Under the pieces are notes generated by a model. That model worked only from the letters and a program-made list of their open reading frames with translations. It made no database searches and was not told where the DNA came from. From Smittium culicis (Eukaryota > Kickxellomycota > Harpellomycetes > Harpellales > Legeriomycetaceae), in NCBI GenBank assembly GCA_001970855.1, contig LSSN01002585.1:1-30307 (forward strand): a stretch of 30,307 bases of DNA. Reading direction: 5' to 3'. The position numbers and the translations under genes are program-made. Each line of letters opens with the position of its first letter. Position 1 is the first letter of the stretch. Of this stretch, positions 11,972 to 23,642 are shown piece after piece.

Positions 11972-12991
11972 ATGGATTCAGGCAGCGCTGAAACAAAACC
12001 ATCAACGCCTACGAAACCTGCGCCTACTGACACGGCAGCAGTTTCGACACCAGCCGCAATTTCTACAGAAAAGCCAGGTGCTAAACTCGGAAAAGAGGCC
12101 AAGATGCCGCAGAAGGTGAAAGTGTCGAAGAAGGCGTTACGGCAGGCAGAACAGGAACTGCAGCGGCTAATGAACGAGCGCAGCTCCATATTCCTTGAGC
12201 TAGCGAATCTGGAGCGCGACATATACGATCAAGAGACGCAGTATTTGGCGTTCAATAACGCGAGTATAGTCACGGGGTTTAATAGCGGACTAGGCGGCGG
12301 AGTGGCGGCACCTTCGGCCGCAGCTGGCTTGGGCGATGCGTTTTTAGGCGGCGGAGGCGATATGCGCAAGAGTAGTGGCAACATGAGCGGCACAGGCTTG
12401 AGCGGTGCTGCCGTCAACAGCTCACACCGCATCTTCTCGAACTCATCGAAGAGTTTCCTCAAGAGCAAAGGCTTGCAGCTCGACGTTCTCAACAAGAAGA
12501 AGAAATCCGCTCCTGCTTTCAAAAAGGACAAGTCAGCTCTAGGCAGAGATAAAAGCTTGGTCAAAGCGACCACATTAAATTCGCGCAGTCTCGCCAACGA
12601 GTTTCTCATCAGTAGCGGGGCCGACGATACTCCTGGTACTAATAAGAAGCTGAAGAAACTGCGTTTTGATAACGACAATGATGACGAGGATAGCTTAGAA
12701 GAAAATCGCGCTGCTAGCGATATTGATAATCTTATTGATCAAGATGGCAACGAGGATGCACCTAACGTCGCCGAAATTAGCGACGAATTCAATATCCCCT
12801 CTGGCACAAACTATTCCTCAGACGAAGCAAACAATACATCTGTTAAATCATCTACACCTAACTTTAAAAAGAAATCTTACTTAACTGCCCATAATACTAG
12901 CGAAAAAAATCTCAAAAAAAGGGCAGGAAGCCAGCAAAATACCTCTTCTCAAAAGACCAAAAAAATCAAGTTGGCCATCGACCAGCTCTAA
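11972..12991 (+). CDS. EAF6: Eaf6-like subunit of histone acetyltransferase complexes, with long C-terminal extension
   Basis: Eaf6 is a small scaffold subunit of NuA4 (and NuA3) acetyltransferase complexes. This intronless frame codes 339 aa. Residues 1-50 are Pro/Thr/Ala-rich. A coiled coil at about 53-92 carries the family pattern (LQRLMNERSSIFLELANLE, then RDIYDQETQYL). It is followed by NASIVTGFNSG at about 96-106 and, after a Gly/Ala-rich loop, RIFSNSSKSFLKSK at 153-166; these three blocks in this order define Eaf6. Typical Eaf6 proteins are about 110-220 aa; the extra 170 residues here are basic (NKKKKSAPAFKKDK), then acidic (DNDNDDED), then end in Lys-rich nuclear-signal-like stretches (SQKTKKIK). 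The 5' half is unusually GC-rich for this window. It is convergent with RPN8, 132 bp away. Family assignment is confident; the role of the extension is unknown. Confidence 0.87.
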   Translation: MDSGSAETKPSTPTKPAPTDTAAVSTPAAISTEKPGAKLGKEAKMPQKVKVSKKALRQAEQELQRLMNERSSIFLELANLERDIYDQETQYLAFNNASIVTGFNSGLGGGVAAPSAAAGLGDAFLGGGGDMRKSSGNMSGTGLSGAAVNSSHRIFSNSSKSFLKSKGLQLDVLNKKKKSAPAFKKDKSALGRDKSLVKATTLNSRSLANEFLISSGADDTPGTNKKLKKLRFDNDNDDEDSLEENRAASDIDNLIDQDGNEDAPNVAEISDEFNIPSGTNYSSDEANNTSVKSSTPNFKKKSYLTAHNTSEKNLKKRAGSQQNTSSQKTKKIKLAIDQL

Positions 12992-13123
12992 TAATTTTTT
13001 TTATAACTATATTTTATTGTAATAGATTGCGTTTTTATTTTCTTAGTTTATTTTATTTGGGTTTAATATATATTGCAAAAATGTTGAATATTTTGTAACT
13101 AAAGAGTAAAAAATAGGCGTAAA

Positions 13124-14158
13124 TCATTGTTCTACAGTTAATGCTGGTTCTGCTGGTTGTTCGGCAGGCTTGGTTGGATTGTTAGCCTTTTCATTAGCAG
13201 CTTCTGCTTCTCTGTTTTCGATTTTGTTGTTGATCAAATCGTGAAGCGAAATAATCGAGCGGATGAGGTTGCTGATATAGATTAGCAAGTAGCTGTCGTT
13301 GGTGGCTCTAGTTATAACCAAATTCTGCTGTGGATCATTAACATGAGCAATGCTGCCACTATTGGACTGCTTTTCGGCCTGGCTGGCGAAAAGTTCAATG
13401 TCTGAACGGTTAACAAGCTTTGGTAGCAAGTTGAAAATCTTTTGTAAGTTCTGGATAATCTCAAAGTTTAGAGGCAAGCTATTGTCAATCACGTTGGTTA
13501 GGTATTGTTTGATCTTTGATAGTTTATCGCTAAGACTCTTTAGCGATTCGATTTGCATCGATAGGCGTTGGGTTAAAGAGCCTATTTCAGTACCCTTGAT
13601 GTCGCGGAGTAAATGTTCAACACCAATTTCTTCGGCTTCCTCAGCACCAATCTCGGAGCTTACATGCTCGAAATTCTTGGTAGTTGCAGTGCCGTCGTTG
13701 TGGATTCGCTCTACAGCAAAGTATGCCTTAGTCGGTAGACCGATTTTCTCTTGTGCTACATTAACAACCACCAAAACTGGATTGGTGACATACTTTTTAA
13801 AAAGTTCGTTGATCTCCAAATCAACAGATTGTAAGCTGGGGCCACTGTGGTACCATCCAATTAAATGCTCCTTGGTATTGACCTTTTTGAACATATCGCG
13901 CATGGTTTCGACATAGTTATGGTCCAAGAAAAATACAGTCGATTTTGTTGTTTTGTCAAACTCTTCCTCAAAAGGAACTGCAAAACTGTTTGCAACATTG
14001 ACTAAATTGCGGTTGACTTGACCTAGCAGCACACCGACCACTCGCTTCTTTGTATTTTTGGCTACACGGTTAAAATGATCTACTACTGACAGCAAAACTA
14101 GGGGATGTACAACGACTCGTGTCTTTTCCAAGTTTTCTACGATTAAATTTTGATCCAT
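13124..14158 (-). CDS. RPN8: 26S proteasome regulatory subunit Rpn8 (PSMD7, MPN domain)
   Basis: Non-ATPase subunit of the proteasome lid. It pairs with Rpn11 as an MPN-MPN heterodimer and lacks deubiquitinase activity itself. The 344-aa intronless product matches family length. Its MPN domain spans about 14-150 (VVVHPLVLLSVVDHFNR, VVGVLLGQ, FFLDHNYVETM, LIGWYHSGPSLQSVDLEINE). The HxH zinc ligands of the catalytic JAMM motif are absent, with WYHSGP in their place, as expected for Rpn8 rather than Rpn11. Downstream come the family blocks GAEEAEEIGVEHLLRDIK and LNFEIIQNLQKIFNLLP, helices for lid assembly, and a Glu/Ala/Pro-rich tail. It is divergent from CDK8 with 844 bp between starts. I saw no PACE-type site (GGTGGCAAA) upstream. 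Confidence 0.97.
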   Translation of the reverse strand: MDQNLIVENLEKTRVVVHPLVLLSVVDHFNRVAKNTKKRVVGVLLGQVNRNLVNVANSFAVPFEEEFDKTTKSTVFFLDHNYVETMRDMFKKVNTKEHLIGWYHSGPSLQSVDLEINELFKKYVTNPVLVVVNVAQEKIGLPTKAYFAVERIHNDGTATTKNFEHVSSEIGAEEAEEIGVEHLLRDIKGTEIGSLTQRLSMQIESLKSLSDKLSKIKQYLTNVIDNSLPLNFEIIQNLQKIFNLLPKLVNRSDIELFASQAEKQSNSGSIAHVNDPQQNLVITRATNDSYLLIYISNLIRSIISLHDLINNKIENREAEAANEKANNPTKPAEQPAEPALTVEQ

Positions 14159-15002
14159 TCTTTAAAAATCTGATTATTAAATATTATTAAATTTACTCAA
14201 TTATGCCAAATCCAAGCTTAAACGATGGAGCTAAATTTTGCTTTTTCGAGAAGAAATCGACTATTATTTAATATTAAAACTCCTGGGGAAGTATGTGAAT
14301 ATATTCTTTGCTATTAAATCGTAGTGTTTTAAAAATAATGGATAACAATTGATTAGTAAAAGCAAACACTGTTAGAATAAATACCTTTTGTTGTTCTTTT
14401 CAAATCTAAATATAAAAATTGCTGGCTTTATTACAACTTATAATTTCTCTTTTCTCACATTTTAATCCAATAATGTTTCGCCTTGCGTAATCCAACTAAA
14501 CACCAATCATGGCAATTCAATAAATTACATCCAATTATGATAAACATTTAGTTGAACTATTTCTGAGCCAATAAATATCAGTTATAGATATTTATTAATT
14601 TTTTATCCAATAATATACACAGCTTAAGCTTTTTTACTGTGTATAGGGAATTTTGGGCTCTTATTTGCTACTTGAAGAGCCAAAAAAAAAAACTAGCAAA
14701 TCGCCTAACAGAGCTTTGAAAATCTTTAAATATCGATGTAAAATTAGAATTTTAGCTTTATTTACTGTTCGATTTTTTACTTTGTACCAGTAAATCATTA
14801 ATTTACGAACTTAGACTTGATATCTTCATACTTTCGCTTTACTTTTATACTTATTGAATATTAGCTAAATTCAATAATTTTCATTTTATTCAGAATCGAA
14901 AATCTGAATATTATTTAAATAAAGAAAAAAAACTTGCTCTGATGAACCCTCTAGAAATAAAGTAATATACTTGAAAAATCATCCATTTTTGTATTTTTAG
15001 CA
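14159..15002. promoter_or_regulatory. divergent RPN8-CDK8 promoter region
   Basis: An 844-bp AT-rich spacer that must hold both promoters. No specific factor site could be supported. TATTTTTAGCA just before the kinase ATG could be the acceptor of a 5' UTR intron, but this is speculative. Confidence 0.4.
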
Positions 15003-16780
15003 ATGGAGGCTTACAATTTGAAAAGAGAAAAATCCAGGATCAAAGTTAATGATAAGTATGATTTTATCGGTTTTATAAGCGCAGGCACTTATGGGAAAGT
15101 ATACAAAGCGAGACTTAAAACACGGTTAGCTATAATTATCACTTTAATTAATAATGAAACCTATTTTTAAAAACATAGACTTTCTAGGTCACAATTTTTA
15201 TTTCTCTATTCTTCATCGCTCATACATTTTCAATTCATTTTTACACTATTCTGATATTCTATCTAATCAATCCATCAACTAAATTTGTAGAAATATAAAC
15301 GATCCCAAACATTCCCAAGAATTAGCAATTAAACAATTCAAACCAGAAATTGAAGGCCCCAAAAAATATTCCACTGGAATATCCCAATCAGCATGTAGAG
15401 AAATAGCTGTACTCAATCAAAAGAAATTCTATTAAAAATACTAAAAGATATAGAACTATTTTATTCGACAACAATATAATCCCTTAATTTTGCTATTAAT
15501 TAGATATGCAGAGAGTTAGACCATATCAATGTTGTTTTCTTGCAAGATGTAATGATCGAGAACAGACTATTACACATGATCATGAGCTATGCAGAATACG
15601 ATTTACAGGTAACAATTATACTATTATTTAATTTTTTTCTTTGTATTTTACCAAATCGTCAAAAAAATTTTATTTATTTATAAATAAACCCCTTTATATC
15701 AAACAGACTATTTTACATCACCACAAAAAAGCGCAGCTTGTACTCCCAGAGCTTCTAATAAAATCAATGCTTATGCAATTATTACAAGGAGTTAATTACC
15801 TCCACAAACTCGGTATTTTACATAGAGATTTAAAGCCCGCAAACTTACTAATTGATAAAAATGGCTTACTTAAAGTCGGCGATCTAGGACTAGCGAGATT
15901 TTACAGTAGACCTTTCCAGCCTTTTTATTCTGGCGATAAAGTTGTAGTAACTGTTTGGTATAGAGCCCCCGAACTAATTCTTGGTTCTAGACATTACACA
16001 ACAAGCATAGGTTACTTATAACTTTTCTTTTCACCATATTCATGATATATAAAATTTTCTTTTTCAATATAGACATGTGGGCTATTGGATGTATTTTTGG
16101 AGAAATGTTGACCCTCAGGCCGATGTTTAACGGCGAAGAACTCAAAATGGAACCAAAAAAACCTATACCTTTTCAAAAACCTCAAATGATAAAGATATTG
16201 GAAATATTAGGATCCCCCTCAGGTATCCTAATTAAACATATTTTTATTATTATATTTAACTTTAACAATTTTTATCTACTTTATGTATAAATATCCCTTT
16301 AACTTTTTCTTATCAAGTTTTATGCATTTGTGGTATTTAACTGAAATTAATAACTCTTAATTTTTCAATTCATCACAGTTAGCCAGTGGCCTGATTTGGA
16401 ATATATGCCAGAGCTTCCGAACTTCAAAAAAATCAAACACCATTTAATAAATTTTAGAACATGGTTCCAGAAATCTTGTATTAATTCTGACGATTGCTTT
16501 TCGTTAATTTCAAAAATGCTAGAATATGACCCATCCAAGCGAATTACTGCTGAAAATGCGCTAGTTCATTCTTTTTTCAAAGAAGAACCATATCCTGTTT
16601 ACAAGTAATTAATTAAATATCCGTCATATTTAAAATTATATCTTTAATTAGCTTATATTTTATTGTTTTTATTGATACACTTGTACACTTTGCGGATGAT
16701 TTAGCTGCTTGCAAAAATTGGGAATAAAATACCCCCAAAGAGTTTTGGTAAAAGATGAAAAATGCACAGCTGCCAGTTAG
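15003..16780 (+). CDS. SSN3: cyclin-dependent kinase 8 (Ssn3/Srb10), Mediator kinase module, seven exons
   Basis: Ser/Thr kinase of the Mediator CDK8 module, partner of cyclin C, acting on RNA polymerase II transcription. Proposed exons: 15003-15124, 15291-15408, 15504-15608, 15707-16010, 16073-16222, 16379-16604 and 16705-16780, giving 366 aa with all phases consistent. Motifs: [12 protein letters not shown] glycine loop (25-36), Lys55 in LAIKQF, the CDK8-specific SQSACREIA (72-80, Glu78), HRDLKPAN (Asp156), DLG in place of DFG (Asp174), [11 protein letters not shown] and [13 protein letters not shown]. The DLG and the lack of a phosphorylatable T-loop Thr are CDK8 traits. A stop at 16606-16608 would end the protein at PVYK. 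The GTAATT overlapping that codon is a donor to an exon coding GIKYPQRV, which matches the family's C-terminal I-x-YP-x-R block, so I prefer the longer end. Donors GTTAGC and GTTACT are non-standard but give exact family matches. Confidence 0.9.
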
Positions 16781-19479
16781 CCTTATCTTTTTTTTAAAAC
16801 ACCACCAGTAATGAAATATTTGAGTTTCTTGCTTTGTATTTTAAAACCTATCCAGGCTTTACCTCTCACTATTTTAACAATTACTCGGAACAACGCTATG
16901 AACAAGACAAAGAAGCAATAAATAAATCTCCAATCGAGATTATTCTAAATCATTTTCGCGTTCTCCCTGATTTATAAATATCTTTACTATTGATATCTTT
17001 TCATATGATGTATTTTACTAATATGAGAAACTATTAATTTACTTTTTAACATAGTTTTTTTTCTACCTGAAAATATATCTGCTAATAAACTGTATAGAAA
17101 TTACACTCAATCAGTCTCATGTGTTGCCACCATCATGCGCTATACCTTTGTTAAAAAAGAATTAGAAATCCTCAGTTGTGTATATTTATTAATGAAATAA
17201 AATAATATCACTCATCTACATAGGCGGAGGTTCTTTTGAGGAGCACTGCTATTTCTATTAAAGATTTTTTTTTGCCTTTATTTTCCTATAAATTTCTAAG
17301 CTCTATGAATAACCACAATATACTATATTTGCTAATTTATTCAATAAATACATCTGATTTTGACTAACTGGTAAATACTTTGAGAAAGAAAAAGGTCTGC
17401 CCTTACTAATAAACCTCGAGTAACTTATAATTTTAATAATGAGGTATATAAAAGAAATTGTATTTTTTTTCTGGCTTTTTTTTAAAAATTTTTTTGTTTC
17501 ATTAAAGTTTACACACGATATAATTTTAAGCATATTTTTTCGCAATAATTTATTTAAGTATCAGAATTTTCAAATAAAATTTTTAGTTTTTCTATTTAAT
17601 AAATTTTTTATAACGTAGGATAGCTTATTTTAGCTATTAAGTGTATCATAAAACCCAGATTAAATTATCAGCCCTATATACTATGAACAATGACAACATA
17701 TAGTTTTATGGGTAAATCTTGATAAAAGCTACAAGAGTTTTTTTCTTTTTATAAAAAAAAACTGATTTTATTTTTTCATGAATCTTTTGTGGTTCAGAAT
17801 ATTTTTAATCAATTATTAAATTAAGTATTTAAATATTACCTGATTCATGTTGATCAGTGGCTTGATATTTGTTCAATAGCTAAATTTAATTATTTACACC
17901 ATCTGATTTTTTTTTCTTGGTGATTTAATCATAATTTCAAAATATAATAGAGAATCTTGTAAAGTTAATTTACAGTAAAATCTCAACTATAGCACTGTTT
18001 TAAGATAAAACTCACTAAAAATAAAAATAAATCAGGTTTAAACTATAATATTTTCTTTTTTCAAATTATACTTTTATAATTTTTACATATTTAAAACTCA
18101 GATTTTATTAAATATAAAAAACAGATAAATTAAAAAAATAGAGTAATTAAATTTATACTTGAGACTCTGGCGGACTACCACCTGCGTACCATATTGGCAT
18201 TGCTTTGAGTGGGCTAATGCACGTATTTCAGTTTCATACAATATTAATCCTGGGCGCATTGAAAACGGTCAATTTGGCTTTATCTGTAGATATTCTGAAG
18301 TTGAATTATAAAAAAAGGAGTAAAAAAGTTTAATTTTTGGTTTTGCGAAAAGTTCATAACCAATCCCTTGGTTGTTTTCCTTTGACGAGAAACATGAAGA
18401 AAATTAGCGTGCGAAAAACAAATGCGCTCGTCATTATTGAATAAATAAGTATGCATTCCGCTCAAAAATAATAGTTTCCTCAATTTATTTATTATCGCTA
18501 CATTACTGATTAAATTAATTTTATGTTTTTTATTTTATTATTTTGCTACTGTAATAATAATAGATTTTTATTAATTAATACTCTTCTAAAAACTATTCTT
18601 AGATAAGCGTATTTGCACACAAATTATCAATAAAAAAGGTATAAAATCAGCCTTGATCGCTTTTAGTTCATCTTGTCTTTATAAATTTAAAAAAATCATA
18701 AAAAATAATTAAAAGGAATAAAATTCCAACTATAACAAATATATAAAAAACAATATTTATATTCAGTAACATAATAATTCTAAAATTGAAAAATTGGCTA
18801 AAGTATTAGGCAAATATTACGCCTTGAGATTACATAGATGTAACACCTTAAAGTAAACTTTTCCGCAGAGTCAAAGTTAAATTAGCCATTTTCGTTTGGC
18901 TCTAATATTTCCAATTATTTAACCAATGATAAAAAGAAAAATTTCCCTGTATTTGTGAATACATAAATCTAGTCTTTATATTTAAAGAGAACTTTTAATA
19001 TTAAACGTGTTACAAAGAAAGTTGTCTGTATTAACATTTTACAAAGAGTTTCATTTTTATTATTGTTTTACAAAGAGTTTAAATCTAATTAACACTTTAC
19101 AAGGATGATAAATTCTATCATATCTGCATGTACCAAGAGTATAAGGATATAATCATAGTATAAAATCATTTTATAATACTTAATTCATAGCTTATAAAAT
19201 TGTGTATCAGTTAAAGTATAACAGTCAATAATTAGAGACGAAAACATAAAAATAGCTGAATTTCCCCTTTTATTTAGATAGTTTAGATTTTTGGGCCAAA
19301 AATAAATATAATTACTTTTAAAACGATTAACTATTATTTTCTTTTATCCTTTTTTAAAATTTTCACAGAAAATTTGCTTCTAAATGCAAATCCTCAGATG
19401 CACAGACCTATAAAAAGTTTTAATTTATTGAATTCTACTGCCGAAGCAGGAAGGATTCAAAAAACTCGTCGTGGTCTTC
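16781..19479. other. gene-poor AT-rich spacer downstream of CDK8
   Basis: No gene can be supported. A 59-codon open frame without a good start lies at 16798-16977 (see findings). Short frames elsewhere (e.g. minus strand near 17303-17545 and 18280-18483) look like chance ORFs of Lys/Ile/Phe codons and match nothing I know. Confidence 0.5.
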
Positions 19480-19990
19480 AAACTTTCATTTTCTGACCAT
19501 TCTTGCCATTCTTCGTGATAGCTGGTTCCTATTTGATTCTGACTACTGCTATTTTATGTGCTCTGCCATTTTCATTTTTTGTGGTTTCGTTTCGGGTCTA
19601 ATCGTAGTTTCATCCGAGTTTGAAATCATTTATTTTTTCCATTATACAAACAAATTTTCGATCTGATTGGGCTCGGCACTTAATCCAAGTTTCTAATCGC
19701 TCGCCCAGTTAATATTTCCAATTAATCGTAGCTGGATTTCTTGGTATATCACATTTTTTTCAAGACTGATTCTATTTAGTTTAAATCCATCAAAATAGAT
19801 CAGCTTTTATTTTTTTTCTTCAAACGAAGGTATTCCGGCCGCGATAATTTTCTTTTTCAGAGTTTTTAGCTGCTAGATTTTGATGCTCTTTTTCGTGGTA
19901 TTCGGATATTTCGGTTCTGTTTTTTTTTTTTTCGATTCAATTTCGTATTTGATTTTTTCGACTAATTTGATATTTGAAGCTTTGCTGTTA
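19480..19990 (-). pseudogene. decayed coding relic, unidentified
   Basis: Local GC rises here, and the minus strand reads as broken but protein-like segments: EISEYHEKEHQNLAAKNSEK with NYRGRNTF after it in one frame, then IIAAGIPSFEEKK, KLIYFDGFKLNRISLEKN and IQLRLIGNINWASD in another, then SDETTIRPETKPQKMKM. Stops and at least one frameshift interrupt it. The charged composition differs from the Lys/Ile/Phe junk of the surrounding spacer. A retroelement gag or transposon relic is likely, but no family motif is seen. Confidence 0.35.
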
Positions 19991-22900
19991 TAAGTTATAC
20001 TTAGAAATTTTTTATAATTAGCAAGATATTATAAGATTTTTGATAGTATCATTGAAAAAATTTCATTTTTACATATCATTTAATAATTATCTATCATAAA
20101 ATGAGATCCTGAGTATCTAAATATTATTTTTACATAAAAATAAATTGCACGTTAGTCTCTATGAATTAAACTGAATCAAACATTTATTTCAGTTGACGTT
20201 AATGCTAATCTTATCCAAAATTTAGTATTTATTCAGCTTTATACCACTTTAACTGTGCTTAAATATATATAAATGTTTCGAAAAAGTTAAAATTTTTTCC
20301 AAAAATGTTTGTGTAATATTTTATATGGATATATACCGAAAGTTTATAAAAAATTAGTCACTATTTTTCAATCCTTGTATTTCAGTGCTCTTTAAATAAG
20401 AGCGGATTAATGATAAATATGCATTGTTAAATTTCCAACTTTTAATTGTTAATTTAAACGATTTATATTCCAAAATGATATATTTAATGCTATAAATTTA
20501 TTAATTTTATGTATTTTTTAGTATATTTTGAACTCTTTATCATTATAAATAAATTATGCAATAACAAGGCAAAAAATTTGACAAAAAAAATCATGTTTCA
20601 TAATGACCGAAATTAGGCTATATATTACTATTTTATTTTGGAATTAGAAATAATTAATTAACATGATATATTCGATTTAACTTTCGTTGTATCATTTATT
20701 CTTTGAAAATTGATCTTATACTAATATAAACAGAGATAAGTAACCTGTAAAATTTAACTCTGGGCTTATTAACTTTCTAAAAAATTCCCGATCATATTTT
20801 TAAAATATTTTTATAGCAGAATTTAACTGGATTAAAGGTTTGAGAAACGAATTTGTTTTATTTTTTCTTGTCTATCTTCATAAAAATCCTTTGATCTATG
20901 GGTAATTCTAAAAAATTTTATACCAGCTGCTAATTTACAAATCTCTAACTTTTAAACTCTTATGTGACCCGTATTTTTTTTATTATAAATGGTTAGTGAA
21001 ATTATTTATTTCCTGAACTGTATAAATATCTGAAATTATTATGCATATTCTGGGCTAAATATATAATTTGATGAAATAATCTAAATTTACGATTTATTGA
21101 AAGTTAACCTGAAAGTATATTTTTAAAGTTCTTAGTCGATAAAAATTGATAATTTTTTTACAAAGTTTTTCACAATGTTACAATAAACCTATTTTTGCTT
21201 TTAGAATGTGAAAATTCTCCGTAATTTGATTATTTTTTTAAGAATATTATTTATAGTGGCAATTATTGAGCTATATTAATTTCTAGAGATATCGATACTA
21301 TACTAGATTTATCATAGTCAGCTATATTTTTTCACCCAGAAACTTTTAATTGATAAGGATATTAAGATCCAAAGCGGTAAGTCTGTAATGAGCCAATCAC
21401 AATCGGCTTTCAATTATCCCTCGAATTTTATTTCAAAACCAAATTCCAGTATTTTTATTTATACAATTAAATTTTATTAAATTATAAAAACAGTCAGTTT
21501 AAAATTTTTATCAAGTTAATATTTTCAATTATTTATTATCTTGATAGTTTATAATACATTATTTACCTTGAAAACCCCTTAGCTTTGGTCCATTTCGGTG
21601 AATTAAAAAAAATTAAACTCTACCATAATTTTTTTTTCGTAATTCAGAGAAACTGCTTCTTATAATATTTTTTCTCGTTAAATTCGAACATAATAACGAC
21701 ATGAAAATTTTAAAAATCTTGGAATAGTGAAAAATTTTCCCCGTGCAGTTAAACTGTTTGAAGAATTTTCAAGATTCATCGGATAAAAAGCGTGGGTGAA
21801 TAGTAAGTAGTGTTAGATTTATTTTGTTAAACTGGAATATTATTGGAATACCAAATATTACTTACGTATATACAAACTAGGTTTTTTTTATTTAAAAAGC
21901 ACTTTTAAAATCTTTCAGGTATCTTGTAAAATTCTGGATAAGTAGCCCTTCTAGAGTTTATATTATAGGCATGTTAATTAGTATTTTTTTGAGTGTTTAG
22001 TAATAAATATTTAACAGTATTTAATTTATAGCTTATAGTACTGTGAAATTTTTTTATAGTTCATATGAACCTACGTATCTGATGGTCCATAATTTTGCAT
22101 ATAATTTGAATCTAAAAACTATTTGATATGAATTTTCTCTGTATTTCATAAAAATTTTCCTGCTCATATGTCTTAGGAATAAATTAAAGGCTAATGCAAT
22201 ATAGAAATTAATTGCTAAGAAATTTAGCATATTCATTATCAGCTCAGTCTTTATTATCATTTAAGTTCATAATTTTGTTTTCATAGGAACTTTTTTCTCC
22301 AGAAACTTGACCTTCGTAACATAAATTGTCATAGATAAATTGATCTTATAATTGTTAAGATTTTCCTATGAAACTAGTAAGAAATTTCAATATGCTTTTC
22401 AGCAGGTTTATAAGTTTTTTAGTTTTAATTTTGAGATGCCTTAATCTGAACTAAGGTGATTTTTTAATCAATTATCTCGAATTTATTATCCCTCAAAGAT
22501 AGGTTTATGACTGGTATGAATTTATTTTCAATTTTTTACTTAATTGTATAATTTTTGGATACTGTGGCCAAATCCTTCAATTCTTTTGAGCGTATGCTCA
22601 TAGGGCTCATGCTGATACTGGATGTGTTTTTGGTTAGAGTTTTATTTATATTTAATATAGCAATAAAGAGTTTAAAATTTAGTATAAAAGGTTTATTTGA
22701 CTATGTAAAGTGATGGTTTTATTAATAGTAAATCGACCAAAAAAAGTAAAGTTTTTAAATGAAATACTAAATTCTTCACTTTAGCCTTGTTTCCATTTTC
22801 CATTTTTCCTTTAACTTTTCCTATTTTTCGATGACGTTTCTTTGTCGTTTTGTGGTGGTTTTTATACCTTTTGATTTCATGTCAAATCTTATGGCATATA

Positions 22901-23002
22901 TTTTTTTATAATTATTATTATAAATTTAATTCGTTAAAGCAGTCATTAGTGTATCATTAAACTGTCATATTTAGTTTAACATCATTATTATATTCAATAA
23001 GG
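19991..23002. other. gene-free AT-rich region
   Basis: About 3 kb of very AT-rich sequence. The only ORF over 60 codons (minus strand, 22054-22260) has no recognisable domain. I see no RNA gene, ordered repeat or splice-linked exons. Confidence 0.5.
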
Positions 23003-23632
23003 TTAAATTTTAAAAGGCGATTTTTCAGAAAACACAAGAAAAATCATAAGTATAGATTCAGACTCCAAAGAGAATTCCTTGGGTGGTTCTACACTTCCAC
23101 TTATATTTTGTACTCTAGTTCCTATATTCAGGAGTAAATACTGGAGATTCTCACTTTTCATACCCGTATCGATTCTAATAAGATCAAGCGGTAATCTAGA
23201 TACGCTGAAATAAGTACTCCGACTGTTCTCTCCTATGAAAAATACGGTGGATTATTTTTTCAATTGCATGTGGGTTCACAGAGACAGCAATGATATGTTC
23301 TTCTTTTTAGGTTATATTATTTGAGTAAAAGCAGCTTTTTCTTTTCATTCGTTTATCAGTATATGTATAAAATTAAAATCTATGCTAAGTTCGCCATTTA
23401 ATATTTACAGCGGATAAAACAGAAAGAAATCGATATAGGTTCCATCTTTAATACTCTAAATTCATGTATTGGCTCATTTTAATTATATCTAGAACTGAAT
23501 TTATCACCATCTCTTGATCTGAATTACAAAAAATAACTGTAAAATTCAAGTTTTCATGGCTTGGATTTTTCGATTACGTTCTTTGGTAATATCTATGAGG
23601 ATTCCTAAGTAAATATGCATTTGAATCACATT
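23003..23632 (-). pseudogene. frameshifted coding relic, unidentified
   Basis: Four minus-strand segments with protein-like composition follow in order: 23629-23546 (contains HIYLGILIDITKERNRK), about 23530-23455 (SDQEMVINSVLDIIKMSQY), 23297-23196 (EEHIIAVSVNPHAIEKIIHR) and 23251-23003 (83 codons with the stop, including SRLPLDLIRIDTGMKSENLQ and SVEPPKEFSLESES). The last two overlap in different frames, so at least one frameshift is present. It may be a dead transposon protein or gene. No diagnostic domain is recognised. Confidence 0.4.
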
Positions 23633-23642
23633 TTATCTTTAC

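Noticed and set aside
12229..12678. Minus-strand ORF across EAF6
   Set aside because: GC-rich antisense shadow; the plus strand carries the Eaf6 motifs.
13350..13916. Plus-strand ORF across RPN8
   Set aside because: Antisense shadow of a well-conserved proteasome gene.
16655..16735. Plus-strand peptide with HFADDLAAC, recalling the reverse-transcriptase FADD box
   Set aside because: Only about 25 codons with no other RT motif; the stretch overlaps the proposed last intron and exon of CDK8, which match the kinase family better.
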